Below are positions 36,115 to 44,520 of a DNA stretch of 64,000 bases, one piece after another. Where the stretch lies: contig NZ_CM001398.1 of assembly GCF_000241055.1 (NCBI RefSeq), forward strand, positions 1,537,163-1,601,162. The letters run 5' to 3'. Position 1 is the stretch's first letter; each line of letters starts with the position of its first letter. The notes under the pieces were generated by a model. That model was given only the letters and a program-made list of their open reading frames with translations. It was not told the DNA's origin and ran no database searches. The position numbers and the translations under genes are program-made. The stretch is from Oenococcus kitaharae DSM 17330 (GTDB taxonomy: Bacteria; Bacillota; Bacilli; Lactobacillales; Lactobacillaceae).

Positions 36115-37032
36115 ATGGCAGAGAAACACATCATTTTAGATTGCGATCCCGGCGTTGACGACGCTTTTGCAATTGCCGCTGCAATCTTAGATCCGGCAAT
36201 TAAATTAGACTTGATTTCAACCGTTGCCGGTAATGTCAGCGTTGACCGAACGACGAAAAATGCACTTTATTTGGTACAGGATATGAAAGCCAAAGTCCCA
36301 GTTGCCTCCGGTGCAGCTCGCCCTTTATTGCGAGAATTAGAAAGCTACGAGCCCTGGTTTGGCGAAAGCGGTCTGGGTGATTACGCCAACGGTGATTTGG
36401 TGATTTCTGAGACTGATGAAAATGCCGTTGCCAAAATCTACGAAACACTGATTGACAGTTCCCAACCAATGACTATCGTTGGGACTGGCGCCTATACCAA
36501 CCTAGCATTGCTGCTGGTCGAGCATCCGGATATCAAGCCAAAAATCAAAGAATTTATTCTCATGGGCGGTACCTTATCTCAAGGCAATATGTCCAGCGTC
36601 GCTGAATTCAATATTTATTGCGATCCAGAAGCTGCCGATTTGATTTATCGTTCAGGAATTCCAATTGTGACTGCCGGAATTGACGTTTCGCAAAAAGCAT
36701 TGATCAAATTTCAGACAAATGATCAGCTGGCAGGATTTGGTTTTGTCGGAGATAAACTGGCAACGTTATTGAAAGATTACGCTGAACGCCAAGAAAATGG
36801 TTTTATCGTCTATGATCTCAACACGATTGCTTACCTGCGGCATCCAGAATTTTATAAAAGCCGTAATTACTATATGGCCATTCAAAAAGATGGTCCGGCT
36901 CGTGGTGCTAGCGTAGCTGATTTATCTGATCGCAAAGATACAAATGTCAAAGTTTTGACCGATGTTGACAGTCAGCAATTAAACGATTGGCTGATCAAAG
37001 AGCTAGCTCCCCTATCTAAAATCAGCGAATAA
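36115..37032 (+). CDS. Ribonucleoside hydrolase
   Basis: This enzyme hydrolyses nucleosides to base and ribose. The N-terminal DCDPGVDDA motif binds the catalytic calcium, and ILMGGT and the AEFNIYCDPEAA segment are also present. The 305-residue length matches the RihA/B/C group. A TATAAT lies about 40 bases upstream. Base preference cannot be read from sequence. Confidence 0.93.
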   Translation: MAEKHIILDCDPGVDDAFAIAAAILDPAIKLDLISTVAGNVSVDRTTKNALYLVQDMKAKVPVASGAARPLLRELESYEPWFGESGLGDYANGDLVISETDENAVAKIYETLIDSSQPMTIVGTGAYTNLALLLVEHPDIKPKIKEFILMGGTLSQGNMSSVAEFNIYCDPEAADLIYRSGIPIVTAGIDVSQKALIKFQTNDQLAGFGFVGDKLATLLKDYAERQENGFIVYDLNTIAYLRHPEFYKSRNYYMAIQKDGPARGASVADLSDRKDTNVKVLTDVDSQQLNDWLIKELAPLSKISE

Positions 37033-37058
37033 AAAACCTTCCTATTCGGAAGGTTTTT
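37033..37058. terminator. Bidirectional terminator
   Basis: AAACCTTCC and GGAAGGTTT form a stem with A and T runs on both sides, shared by two convergent genes. Confidence 0.85.
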
Positions 37059-37062
37059 ATTG

Positions 37063-37659
37063 TTAAAGCAAAACAAAAGCGATTAGAAAACCCAAAATGC
37101 TGCAGACAGCACCCCAGATAATTTCCTGTACCGTATGTCTTCCTAAATATAGTGAAGCCCAAATGACGATCACGACAGCGATCCCTAACCAGAATCCATA
37201 ACCTAGCCCCAAAGAAAAAGTAGCCATTAAATACGGTCCAACCGTGCCGCAAGTATGTCCACTGGCGCGAATGTGAAGGACTTTATTAAAAATAACGAGA
37301 AAAATGGCTGAAATTAGGTAAGTCAGCAGCAGTTTAAAAGTAATGGTTTTAACAGAAAAAAGCAATGCATATAAAACAGCCAGGATGTAACCTATTGGAT
37401 AAACATAGAAGGCAATTCGCCGTTTCCCCTCTGGCCCACGACGGCGGACCTGTGGGATAAAATCAGCTAACAAATAAGAAGCCAAGGGCAGGACAACTAG
37501 CAGTGCCAAAACGACAGTAATCTGATCTAAAGCAGTCAAAAGACCAGTCATGTAAAAGATAGCCATCAGGTAAACAGTGATCATTGGCGGTTCGCATAAT
37601 GCTCGAATCAGTTTGGCTAAATTTGTTAAAATTTTCGGATGAACGATTGGATGAATCAT
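37063..37659 (-). CDS. PAP2-like membrane phosphatase
   Basis: This 198-residue protein has about six membrane helices. ASGHTCG resembles PAP2 motif 2, and SLYLGRHTVQEIIWG resembles motif 3 with its catalytic His. The first motif (KxxxxxxRP) is only weakly suggested by a basic RRRGPEGKRR loop. It may act on lipid phosphates or carrier pyrophosphates; low conservation of motif 1 leaves activity open. Confidence 0.7.
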   Translation of the reverse strand: MIHPIVHPKILTNLAKLIRALCEPPMITVYLMAIFYMTGLLTALDQITVVLALLVVLPLASYLLADFIPQVRRRGPEGKRRIAFYVYPIGYILAVLYALLFSVKTITFKLLLTYLISAIFLVIFNKVLHIRASGHTCGTVGPYLMATFSLGLGYGFWLGIAVVIVIWASLYLGRHTVQEIIWGAVCSILGFLIAFVLL

Positions 37660-37811
37660 AGAAATAAACCCGCTTTCTCATCAAATAAATTATTGTTCAA
37701 TGATTAACATCTTAGTGCATCGAATAAGAAAATCCAACCCATTTCTCGATGCTATCTGAAAATGATGGCAAATAATGGATCATTGGAATAGTAAATAAGT
37801 ATTTTGGTTGC

Positions 37812-37827
37812 TATACTAAAGTAAGTA
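37812..37827 (+). promoter_or_regulatory. TACTTACT dyad operator, site B
   Basis: TATACTAAAGTAAGTA (reverse complement begins TACTTACT) overlaps the TATACT -10 of the next gene and its start point, which is a repressor position. Confidence 0.5.
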
Positions 37828-37842
37828 AAAAGGAGATTAAAA

Positions 37843-38496
37843 ATGAAATTAACAGTAATTGGTGCAACTGGCATGGCCGGATCAGCAATCGTCTTAGAAG
37901 CCGCTAGACGAGGCCATGACGTCACTGCGATTGCACGGTCGGCAGAAAAATTAGCTGATTTAAAGGCGAAGGTGCCAACCGCTCAAACTTTGATCAAAGA
38001 CGCCTTTGCCCTGACCAAAGATGATCTATCAAACAGCGATGTCGTGATCGATGCCTTTGCCAGCAGTCCGAAAACAGCTTATCTGCACGTTGATTTAGCG
38101 GCCAAATTGGTTGCCCTTTTTCGCCAAAGCAGCCAGCCGCGTTTATTCTTTATTTTGGGCGCGGGCAGCCTGCACATTGGCGAAGACCATCATCTGGCTG
38201 TCAAAGATATGGAAAAAGATCCGCAAAACGATTCTTTTATTTCAGTACCACAAAACCAATTGAAGGAGCTGCAATTTTTGCAAAACGTCGATGATGTTAA
38301 TTGGGTTGCCGTATCCCCTGCCGCCTCATTTCACACCGGTGCTGCGACAACTATATTAAAAGGCAAAGATGACCTGCTGTTTAATCAAACTGGCCAATCC
38401 GAAACTTCGTCAGGAACCATGGCCAAGGCAATTTTGGATGAAATTGAACAGGAAAATTATCATCAAACACGTTTTACAATTGCTGATGGTGATTAA
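37843..38496 (+). CDS. NAD(P)-binding atypical short-chain dehydrogenase
   Basis: This 217-residue Rossmann protein begins with IGATGMAGSAIV, the atypical SDR dinucleotide loop, and the NmrA/YwnB-like continuation AARRGHDVTAIARS. It probably senses or reduces with NAD(P)H; the substrate is unknown. AAGGAG precedes the ATG. It shares the promoter dyad with the convergent FMN reductase gene. Confidence 0.85.
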   Translation: MKLTVIGATGMAGSAIVLEAARRGHDVTAIARSAEKLADLKAKVPTAQTLIKDAFALTKDDLSNSDVVIDAFASSPKTAYLHVDLAAKLVALFRQSSQPRLFFILGAGSLHIGEDHHLAVKDMEKDPQNDSFISVPQNQLKELQFLQNVDDVNWVAVSPAASFHTGAATTILKGKDDLLFNQTGQSETSSGTMAKAILDEIEQENYHQTRFTIADGD

Positions 38497-38501
38497 AAAT
38501 A

Positions 38502-38535
38502 AAAACCATGCAATGATAAAGTTGCATGGTTTTTA
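38502..38535. terminator. Bidirectional terminator
   Basis: AAAACCATGCAA and TTGCATGGTTTT form a 12-bp stem shared by two convergent redox genes. Confidence 0.85.
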
Positions 38536-38557
38536 TTATATGAAGAGCAAACAGCTA

Positions 38558-39112
38558 TTACGAAAACCGTTTTACTAAATCTACAAAAGTATTGATAGCG
38601 GTTTGCAAAAATGCAGTTGTACCGGGGTTAATAATTTTAAGGTTATCATCCAAAAGATCGCGCACCTTCCCTATATATACCTCAGGCTGAGCTACTACCG
38701 GCATGTTCAAAAAGACCAGGGACTGCCGTAAATGATGGTTGGCACCAAATCCAGAAATGTTGCCAGGAGAGACGCTGATAATCAAAGCAGGTTTGCCATT
38801 CCAGATACTTTGCCCGACTGGCCGAGAGCCTACATCTAAAGCATTCTTTAGTGCAGCCGGCATGGAGCGATTATATTCTGGTGTTGCAAAAATCACTGCA
38901 TCAATGTCAGCCATTTGCTTTCGAAACCGCTGCCAGCTCTCCGGAACCTGATTCTCATCGTCAAAATCTTGATTATAGAGTGCTAGATCCGAAATTTTCA
39001 TATCGACGAGTTCAAAACCCTTAGGCAATAAGGCAGCTGCTTGTGTGCCAACGGCTCGTGTATAAGATTTTTTCCTTAAACTGCCAACAATTAAGGCAAT
39101 TTTTTTAGTCAT
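38558..39112 (-). CDS. NADPH-dependent FMN reductase / quinone reductase
   Basis: This 184-residue flavodoxin-like protein has the FMN-binding GSLRKKSYTR loop near residue 10 and the TPEYNRSMPAALKNALD motif near residue 78, typical of the YieF/azoreductase group. It likely reduces quinones or flavins with NADPH. Its promoter (TTGATT, 17 bases, TATATT) is followed at once by the TACTTACT dyad, consistent with induction by quinone or electrophile stress. Confidence 0.9.
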   Translation of the reverse strand: MTKKIALIVGSLRKKSYTRAVGTQAAALLPKGFELVDMKISDLALYNQDFDDENQVPESWQRFRKQMADIDAVIFATPEYNRSMPAALKNALDVGSRPVGQSIWNGKPALIISVSPGNISGFGANHHLRQSLVFLNMPVVAQPEVYIGKVRDLLDDNLKIINPGTTAFLQTAINTFVDLVKRFS

Positions 39113-39127
39113 GATACTTTTTTGATC

Positions 39128-39146
39128 TACTTACTTTTTGTAAGTT
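39128..39146 (-). promoter_or_regulatory. TACTTACT dyad operator, site C
   Basis: TACTTACTTTTTGTAAGTT has inverted arms ACTTAC and GTAAGT. It lies at about +1 to +20 of the FMN reductase promoter. Confidence 0.6.
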
Positions 39147-39193
39147 AAATATAACGCTAAAAAATATGTAAATCAAGCAGCAAAAATCGCTTT

Positions 39194-40096
39194 TTATAAA
39201 GAATGATGATGATGGAGATAAATAATCAACGCGACCATTAAAATAACGGTGACAATTAACGAAATCAACCATGCAAGCGACCCTGCAGCCAGCGGCAAAT
39301 GCATATTCATACCATAGAAACCGCTCACGATTGGCGGAATAGCGAGTAACAAAGACCAAACCGTCAAAAAACGCATAATGGCATTCAGGTCATTATTAAT
39401 CAAGCGATCATAGGCATCACTTAACTGTTCAACATTTTCGGATATCAAATCGATTAATCTAGTTGACTGGCGAACTGCAAGATTGAGTTTCCTAAGTTTA
39501 CGTGCGGCGGTCGTCTGAACTTCGACATGTGCATCCTTGAAAAACGCATGAATTTGAGAAAAACAATCAGCATTCTCTTTGACTGCAGACCGGAGAAAAA
39601 CCACGCTCCGGTTCACTCTTGTCAGATTTTCAAAATTTCTGCTATTACGGTGGGAACTCAAATGTGTCTGAATATGTTCCGTTCGCTCGAACAAATTCGA
39701 GATGATATCCAAATATTTATTTAGTGTCAGCTGCAAAAGATCCAACAAAAAATTGACACGGTCGCCTTCTGACTGTTCTAACAAATCCATGATGGTATCA
39801 TGAATAAAAATCATTTTTGAATTAAGGAATACAAACATCTGCTGTTTGTGAAAAATGACAGAAATAGGTTCGGAATGTGATCTTTCACTAATTGGTACCC
39901 AAAAAACAATCACGGTATCCTCTAGGGAGTCGTCGCTTTCAATTCGTGCTGGGCCATTTTTATCATCGACATACTCAAGCAGCAGCGGATCAATCTGGAA
40001 TTGTTTTTCGAGCAGGTCCCTATCAGCCTTAGCATAATCTTCGACCAAAATGAGATCGAAACGGCGGCTGCTGTCTGATGCATATTTCTTCAACAA
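39194..40096 (-). CDS. CorA-family magnesium transporter
   Basis: This is a divalent-cation channel of about 300 residues: a cytoplasmic domain with long helices (residues about 100-230), then two C-terminal membrane helices. The YGMNMHLPLA loop holds the GMN selectivity motif. The start is uncertain. A TTG at 40096 has AGGAG 11 bases before it and gives a family-like N-terminus. An ATG at 40198 lacks a ribosome site, and a TAATAT promoter box lies between the two. A histidine-rich tail (HHHH) ends the protein. Confidence 0.88.
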   Translation of the reverse strand: MLKKYASDSSRRFDLILVEDYAKADRDLLEKQFQIDPLLLEYVDDKNGPARIESDDSLEDTVIVFWVPISERSHSEPISVIFHKQQMFVFLNSKMIFIHDTIMDLLEQSEGDRVNFLLDLLQLTLNKYLDIISNLFERTEHIQTHLSSHRNSRNFENLTRVNRSVVFLRSAVKENADCFSQIHAFFKDAHVEVQTTAARKLRKLNLAVRQSTRLIDLISENVEQLSDAYDRLINNDLNAIMRFLTVWSLLLAIPPIVSGFYGMNMHLPLAAGSLAWLISLIVTVILMVALIIYLHHHHSL

Positions 40097-40244
40097 AGTC
40101 CGGGCTTCTCCTATTGCTGTGATTAGTCGCGCAAATATAAATTTGTTCCTGGAAGCGCTTAATATTAGTTTAACCCTTAGTTGATAAAATGAGGTCATCG
40201 GTAAAAAACCGGTATAAATATGATCATTTCCAAGGAGGAACAGC

Positions 40245-40442
40245 ATGTCCGTTAAGGAAGATAAAGCGAATTCACTCAAGGAACACAATCACAAGCAGGC
40301 ACCTGAGGCAGAAGAGAAGGAAGCTCAAGACCAATTAAAACTCGCTAAAGGAAAAAGCGATCAGCTGCTAAGCCAAGCCGAAAAAAAGCTCTATGCTTTA
40401 AAAGATGCTGCTAAAGATAAAATCAGCGAAATAAATAAATAA
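40245..40442 (+). CDS. Small charged helical protein, weakly CsbD-like
   Basis: This 65-residue protein is rich in Lys, Glu, Asp and Ala with no hydrophobic core, suggesting a long amphipathic helix. AAGGAGG precedes the ATG, so it is clearly a gene. It resembles small stress proteins of the CsbD kind in composition only. The promoter is shared with the divergent corA. Confidence 0.75.
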   Translation: MSVKEDKANSLKEHNHKQAPEAEEKEAQDQLKLAKGKSDQLLSQAEKKLYALKDAAKDKISEINK

Positions 40443-40484
40443 AAAACCTGCAATTGGGGATTCCTCAAAATACAGGTTTTTTAT
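40443..40484. terminator. Terminator between convergent genes
   Basis: AAAACCTG and CAGGTTTT form the stem, with T runs on either strand. Confidence 0.75.
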
Positions 40485-41377
40485 TTTATATAACGATTCA
40501 GCGAAGTCACGATATCAGTCGCGACCTGCTGCTGATAAGCTGGGCTCTTGATATAAGAAAAATCAAAATCGCTATCCATGAATCCCATTTCAATCAAGAC
40601 AGCTGGTCGCCGATTATCCCGCAAGACTTGAAAGTTGCCGTAGGAAATTCCGCGATCATATAATGACAAGTTATGAAAACCCTGATCGAGAATAGCTGCC
40701 AGCTGGTCGGCATTATGATGATATTTAAAGACCTCATAGCCATAAGCTAAATTGCGCTGCCCTGCAGAATTAAAATGAAAGCTGATAAACAAGGTTGCCT
40801 TGACACGATTAGACATCGCCGGCCGTGCCGCCAAACTAACCGACTTATCACTGTGCCTCGTCATCAGCACGCGCGCATGCTGAGTTTTTAGCAGCCGATA
40901 GGTTTTTAGGGCTGTCGGCAGCGTATAACTTTTTTCCATTGCACCGTCAGGTGCCAAGGTGCCAGAATCAGTACCGCCGTGGCCAGGATCCAGTACAATT
41001 GTGCTTTCAGCTAAACGGCTGCTCCTGGCCGCATCGTAACTCTGATCTTTTAAAAGCCAGGCCGCCACCCAGCCTTTACTCGAAGCTGATTGGACATAAT
41101 ACCAGTCGGTTTGCTGATTACGCTTAAGAACAGTCACTCGTTTGCCTCTAACTATACGGCGAATAATACGCGACCGTGGTGATGGCGAAGCACACAAATT
41201 AACCGAACTTGCCTGGACAGTTAATTGCGAGGCCCGATGCAGCAGATAAAATGATCCCGCGGCTAGTAAAATCAGCAGAACAAAAATAATAATCAACCTT
41301 CGACGTCTTTTTTGGACCGACAAATGGTTGATGAATTTTTTTTGCTGCCAAATATTCAAACTGCGGCCGCCAAACAA
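40481..41377 (-). CDS. N-acetylmuramoyl-L-alanine amidase (Amidase_3) with SH3 domain
   Basis: This is a peptidoglycan hydrolase exported through an N-terminal membrane helix (about residues 28-48). A bacterial SH3 domain covers about residues 55-110, then comes the zinc amidase domain with LDPGHGGTDSG, the FHFNSA motif and IEMGFMDS carrying the catalytic Glu. The start is uncertain: the TTG at 41377 overlaps the regulator gene by 22 bases, and no ribosome site is visible. Co-transcription with the upstream Fur-family gene looks likely. Confidence 0.9.
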   Translation of the reverse strand: MFGGRSLNIWQQKKFINHLSVQKRRRRLIIIFVLLILLAAGSFYLLHRASQLTVQASSVNLCASPSPRSRIIRRIVRGKRVTVLKRNQQTDWYYVQSASSKGWVAAWLLKDQSYDAARSSRLAESTIVLDPGHGGTDSGTLAPDGAMEKSYTLPTALKTYRLLKTQHARVLMTRHSDKSVSLAARPAMSNRVKATLFISFHFNSAGQRNLAYGYEVFKYHHNADQLAAILDQGFHNLSLYDRGISYGNFQVLRDNRRPAVLIEMGFMDSDFDFSYIKSPAYQQQVATDIVTSLNRYIK

Positions 41378-41796
41378 TCAGCACAGACACCAAAAAGTTC
41401 AAAATCCGTTGAATTAATTTCACAGTCAGGAATTTGTTTTTGGAAATCTGTTAAATCCGGTCGTTTTAATTCAATCACACGGCGGCATTTTTCACAGATA
41501 AAGTGGCAGTGTTTCAGATTCTTAAAATCACATTGGTATTTCACACAAAGACCATTTTTAAAATTACGTGTCTCAAGCACTGAAATCTTTTCGAGTTCCT
41601 GAACATTTCGATAAACCGTTTCATAACTCATATGCTTATAAGTCTGGCGCAGAAAAAGGTCAATCTCCTTGATTGGCAGATAATAATCCTGTCGATCCGC
41701 TAAATATTGCAGCATATCGCTTCTTTGATTTGTAATTTTCAGGCCATTTTTTTTCATGACCTCAAGTGCTTCGCCGATACCAGCTGTTTTTATCAT
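41356..41796 (-). CDS. Fur-family regulator, probably Zur
   Basis: This 146-residue protein has a winged helix (about residues 15-80) and a dimer domain with two CxxC pairs, CEKC and CADC, that form the structural zinc site of Fur proteins. The HCHF segment lies before the first. Being beside a zinc importer, it is probably a zinc-sensing Zur; iron or peroxide sensing is the alternative. AGAAGG precedes the ATG. Confidence 0.85.
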   Translation of the reverse strand: MIKTAGIGEALEVMKKNGLKITNQRSDMLQYLADRQDYYLPIKEIDLFLRQTYKHMSYETVYRNVQELEKISVLETRNFKNGLCVKYQCDFKNLKHCHFICEKCRRVIELKRPDLTDFQKQIPDCEINSTDFELFGVCADCLAAAV

Positions 41797-41820
41797 GCTT
41801 ATATACCTTCTAAAACCATC

Positions 41821-41830
41821 TGACTAGTCA
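41821..41830 (-). promoter_or_regulatory. Palindrome upstream of the Fur-family gene
   Basis: TGACTAGTCA is a perfect 10-base palindrome 25 bases before the start codon. It could be an autoregulatory site, but it is short. Confidence 0.3.
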
Positions 41831-41884
41831 AAATGGCCTTCTTTTAAAACAATAGCATAGCTTTCTATAGGAAACACAATTGTT

Positions 41885-42682
41885 CTACTTTCGTGCTTTG
41901 ATGGATTTCACAAATAAACTGGCTAAATAGAAGAAAGTCTCGATCGCTGCAATGAAAAATGTGACCGGCCAATTAGTTTCATATGCCAGATACAGGCCAA
42001 GCCAAGTACCGATCAAAGAAAGGCCGATGCTGATAAAAATCATAGCTGAAACAGACCGGGCATAAAACTGTGCTGTATATGCCGGTAATGTCAGCAAAAT
42101 AAAAATCAGCAAGGCCCCAACAATTTGTGAAGCAACACTTACGCTTAACGCCATCATCACAATGAAAATGATATTAATATAATTATTTTTTCTATCTGTG
42201 ATTTGATAACCAATCTGATCAAAAGAATCAAATTTCAAACGTCGATAAATCAACATCGTCAGAATCATGACAATCATAGAAACCACAATGATTTGAATCA
42301 CGTTGCCAAAACTGATTCCGACGATACTACCGAACAAAATACTCGTCGTATAAGAAGCGTTTTTGCTGGAAAAAGAAAGAAATAAGACACCCAAGCCCAT
42401 AAATAAAGCCGAAACGGAGCTGGTCGCTGCATCTCTTCTCTGCTGATTAACACCAATGCGGCTGGCTAAAATCGAGCTCAGAAAAGTGAATAAAATCATC
42501 GACTGAAAAGGCGCCCACCCGATCCAGACACCAAAAGCTGCACCGGAAAAACCGATTTCAGAAAGCGTGTGAGCAAGAAAAGATAATTTTCTAGCAACCA
42601 CGAAAACACCGACAATGCCGCATAAGATCGCGACAACAGTTCCCGCTTCATAGGCATGCTGCATAAAATCTAACGATAACAT
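41885..42682 (-). CDS. Zinc/manganese ABC transporter permease (AdcB/ZnuB-like)
   Basis: This 265-residue membrane protein has eight or nine helices of the ABC-3 family, with the coupling segment SFLAHTLSEIGFSGAAFGV. It forms the channel of the metal importer encoded with the ATPase and binding protein upstream. AGGAG precedes the ATG. Confidence 0.92.
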   Translation of the reverse strand: MLSLDFMQHAYEAGTVVAILCGIVGVFVVARKLSFLAHTLSEIGFSGAAFGVWIGWAPFQSMILFTFLSSILASRIGVNQQRRDAATSSVSALFMGLGVLFLSFSSKNASYTTSILFGSIVGISFGNVIQIIVVSMIVMILTMLIYRRLKFDSFDQIGYQITDRKNNYINIIFIVMMALSVSVASQIVGALLIFILLTLPAYTAQFYARSVSAMIFISIGLSLIGTWLGLYLAYETNWPVTFFIAAIETFFYLASLFVKSIKARK

Positions 42683-42693
42683 GGGTTCTCCTT

Positions 42694-43377
42694 TCAGTTT
42701 TCAGCCAAATCGGCTACTTTACCATATTTAAATTTGCCGGGAAACAATTCCAGATAATGTTTCCCATACTTTTTGACCAGTGGCCAATCATGAGAGATGA
42801 AAATAATTGTGGTTTGATTTTCTCGATTTAATTTAGCTACCAGATCCAAGACATCGTATTTAGACTGCTGGTCAAGGCTTGCAGTTGATTCATCTAAAAT
42901 CAAAAGTTTAGGCTGGTTTAGGATCGCTTGTGCTAAATATGCACGTTGCTTTTCGCCGCCGGATGCCTTGCCCATAATTTGTTTTCGCTTCTGCCAAAGA
43001 TTGGTCTTTTCAAGTGCCTGGCGTACCTGCAGGCGTTCGGAACGGCTTAGCCAAGGCCTGAGAGAATGGCTTAGCTTCAGTGCGACGAAATTTTCGATTG
43101 AGAGCGGGTAATTTTCTTCAATGTTGCGAAACTGCGGGACATAACCGATATCGTTTTTTGTCATCATCTCAGGATTAAGCCAAATTTTACCATCGCTAGG
43201 GGTTAAGAGGCCTAACAACAGGTATATGAGGGTTGTCTTGCCGGTACCGTTAGATCCTAACAGACAAAAAAAATCCCCCTTTTGAATATCCAAGTTCAGA
43301 TGTTCATAAAGGACACGATTTTTAAAAGTCATTTTCAGATCAACAAAAGAAATAATTGCTTGTGCTGCTTCTGTCAA
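42694..43377 (-). CDS. Zinc/manganese ABC transporter ATPase (AdcC/ZnuC-like)
   Basis: This 227-residue ATPase has Walker A GSNGTGKTTL, signature ASGGEKQR and Walker B LLILDESTASLD. The start is a TTG preceded by AAGGAG. It lies between the binding-protein and permease genes, the usual order. Confidence 0.93.
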   Translation of the reverse strand: MTEAAQAIISFVDLKMTFKNRVLYEHLNLDIQKGDFFCLLGSNGTGKTTLIYLLLGLLTPSDGKIWLNPEMMTKNDIGYVPQFRNIEENYPLSIENFVALKLSHSLRPWLSRSERLQVRQALEKTNLWQKRKQIMGKASGGEKQRAYLAQAILNQPKLLILDESTASLDQQSKYDVLDLVAKLNRENQTTIIFISHDWPLVKKYGKHYLELFPGKFKYGKVADLAEN

Positions 43378-43416
43378 ATGTTTTTCTCCTTAATTAGAAA
43401 AGGTTCTAATCATAAA

Positions 43417-44331
43417 TTACTTAGCTTGATTTTGAATCCGACCTACTTGATTATACTGGCTGAGCATCCATTGTTTGTAAGTCTTGCCTTTTGGTTTTGT
43501 TTCGGTCACTTTCAGAACCGGTACCTGATACTTTTTTGCTAATTTAACCAGATTACCGACAGTTTTATCAGTAGCCTGCGTATTTTGAACAAAAAAGGCA
43601 ATTTTCCGCTCGCGGATATCCTGCTGCATGTTGGCAACATCCTTAGGTGCAGGATCTGTGCCATCTTCAACCGACTTAGCAAATCCAGTGTTGTTTTCCT
43701 TATATCCGAGGCTTGCAAGTGCATAGTCAAACACGGGTTCACTGACATCAACTAATTTTCCGTTGCTTTTTTTACTTAAAGAAGCAATTTTACGGTTAAT
43801 CGGCCGAATGTTCTTTTGAATATACTTTTTAGCATTTGCTTTGAAATAAGCTTTTTCACTTGGCTTCAAAGCTGCAAAATGTTTTGCCAGATAATTGGCA
43901 ACTTTCGGCATTGTTTTGCGGTTGTACCAAAGATGCGGGTTGTCGCCGTTTTTGCGGTCCATAATATTTTCACCCACACGAATAGCTAAAGCACGCTTGT
44001 TATTCTGAGCTAATTTTGACATCCAGCTGTCATATCCGATACCATTGTAGAGAAGCACGTCAGCAGCGTCAGCCTGCTTAGCAACATTAGTTGTTGGCTG
44101 ATAATCATGCGGATCAATGCTGGTCTTTTTGATCACGTTTTCAACGGTTCCTTGATTGCCTAAGACCGCTTTAGCAACCTCACCATAGAAATCCACTGAT
44201 GAGAGCACTTTGATTTTGCCTTTGACCTCTTTTGCACTAGCTGCCTGCTGGTTGCCAAACGCGCAAAACAGGCTTAGCGACGCGATTAAAGCCGCGATTA
44301 ACAAGCAGCCCTTTTTAAAACTCTTAACCAT
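43417..44331 (-). CDS. Zinc-binding protein of the metal ABC importer (AdcA/ZnuA-like)
   Basis: This metal receptor of 304 residues belongs to SBP family 9, with DPHDYQPT near residue 73, NPHLWYN near residue 130 and the EPVFDYAL segment near residue 199. Only a short or no His-rich loop is visible, which leaves Zn versus Mn open; the Fur-family neighbour suggests Zn. The signal peptide contains one Cys (LSLFCAFG), but Phe at -1 is a poor lipobox. GGAGGG precedes the ATG. Confidence 0.92.
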   Translation of the reverse strand: MVKSFKKGCLLIAALIASLSLFCAFGNQQAASAKEVKGKIKVLSSVDFYGEVAKAVLGNQGTVENVIKKTSIDPHDYQPTTNVAKQADAADVLLYNGIGYDSWMSKLAQNNKRALAIRVGENIMDRKNGDNPHLWYNRKTMPKVANYLAKHFAALKPSEKAYFKANAKKYIQKNIRPINRKIASLSKKSNGKLVDVSEPVFDYALASLGYKENNTGFAKSVEDGTDPAPKDVANMQQDIRERKIAFFVQNTQATDKTVGNLVKLAKKYQVPVLKVTETKPKGKTYKQWMLSQYNQVGRIQNQAK

Positions 44332-44355
44332 ATTCCCTCCAATTCCTTGTTTAAA

Positions 44356-44370
44356 TAGTAAATATTACTA
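44356..44370 (-). promoter_or_regulatory. Operator-like dyad upstream of adcA
   Basis: TAGTAAATATTACTA is a perfect inverted repeat (6-base arms, 3-base spacer) 25 bases before the start codon of the metal-binding protein gene. It is a likely metal-regulator site. Confidence 0.5.
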
Positions 44371-44496
44371 ATAAATCCTAACATACAAATCTATCAAAAT
44401 ATGTTCGAAATAGTAATTTTTTCTCTTTTCTGTCGAATTTTCGGCCAAAAACGCTCACTATTAACTTATTTCACAAAGATTTTGGCAGGCTGCACG

Positions 44497-44520
44497 AAAA
44501 ACCGCCATAACCAGGCGGTT
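44497..44520 (-). terminator. Terminator of the FAD oxidase gene
   Basis: AACCGCC and GGCGGTT form the stem, with T residues following on the minus strand. It overlaps the stop codon region. Confidence 0.75.
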
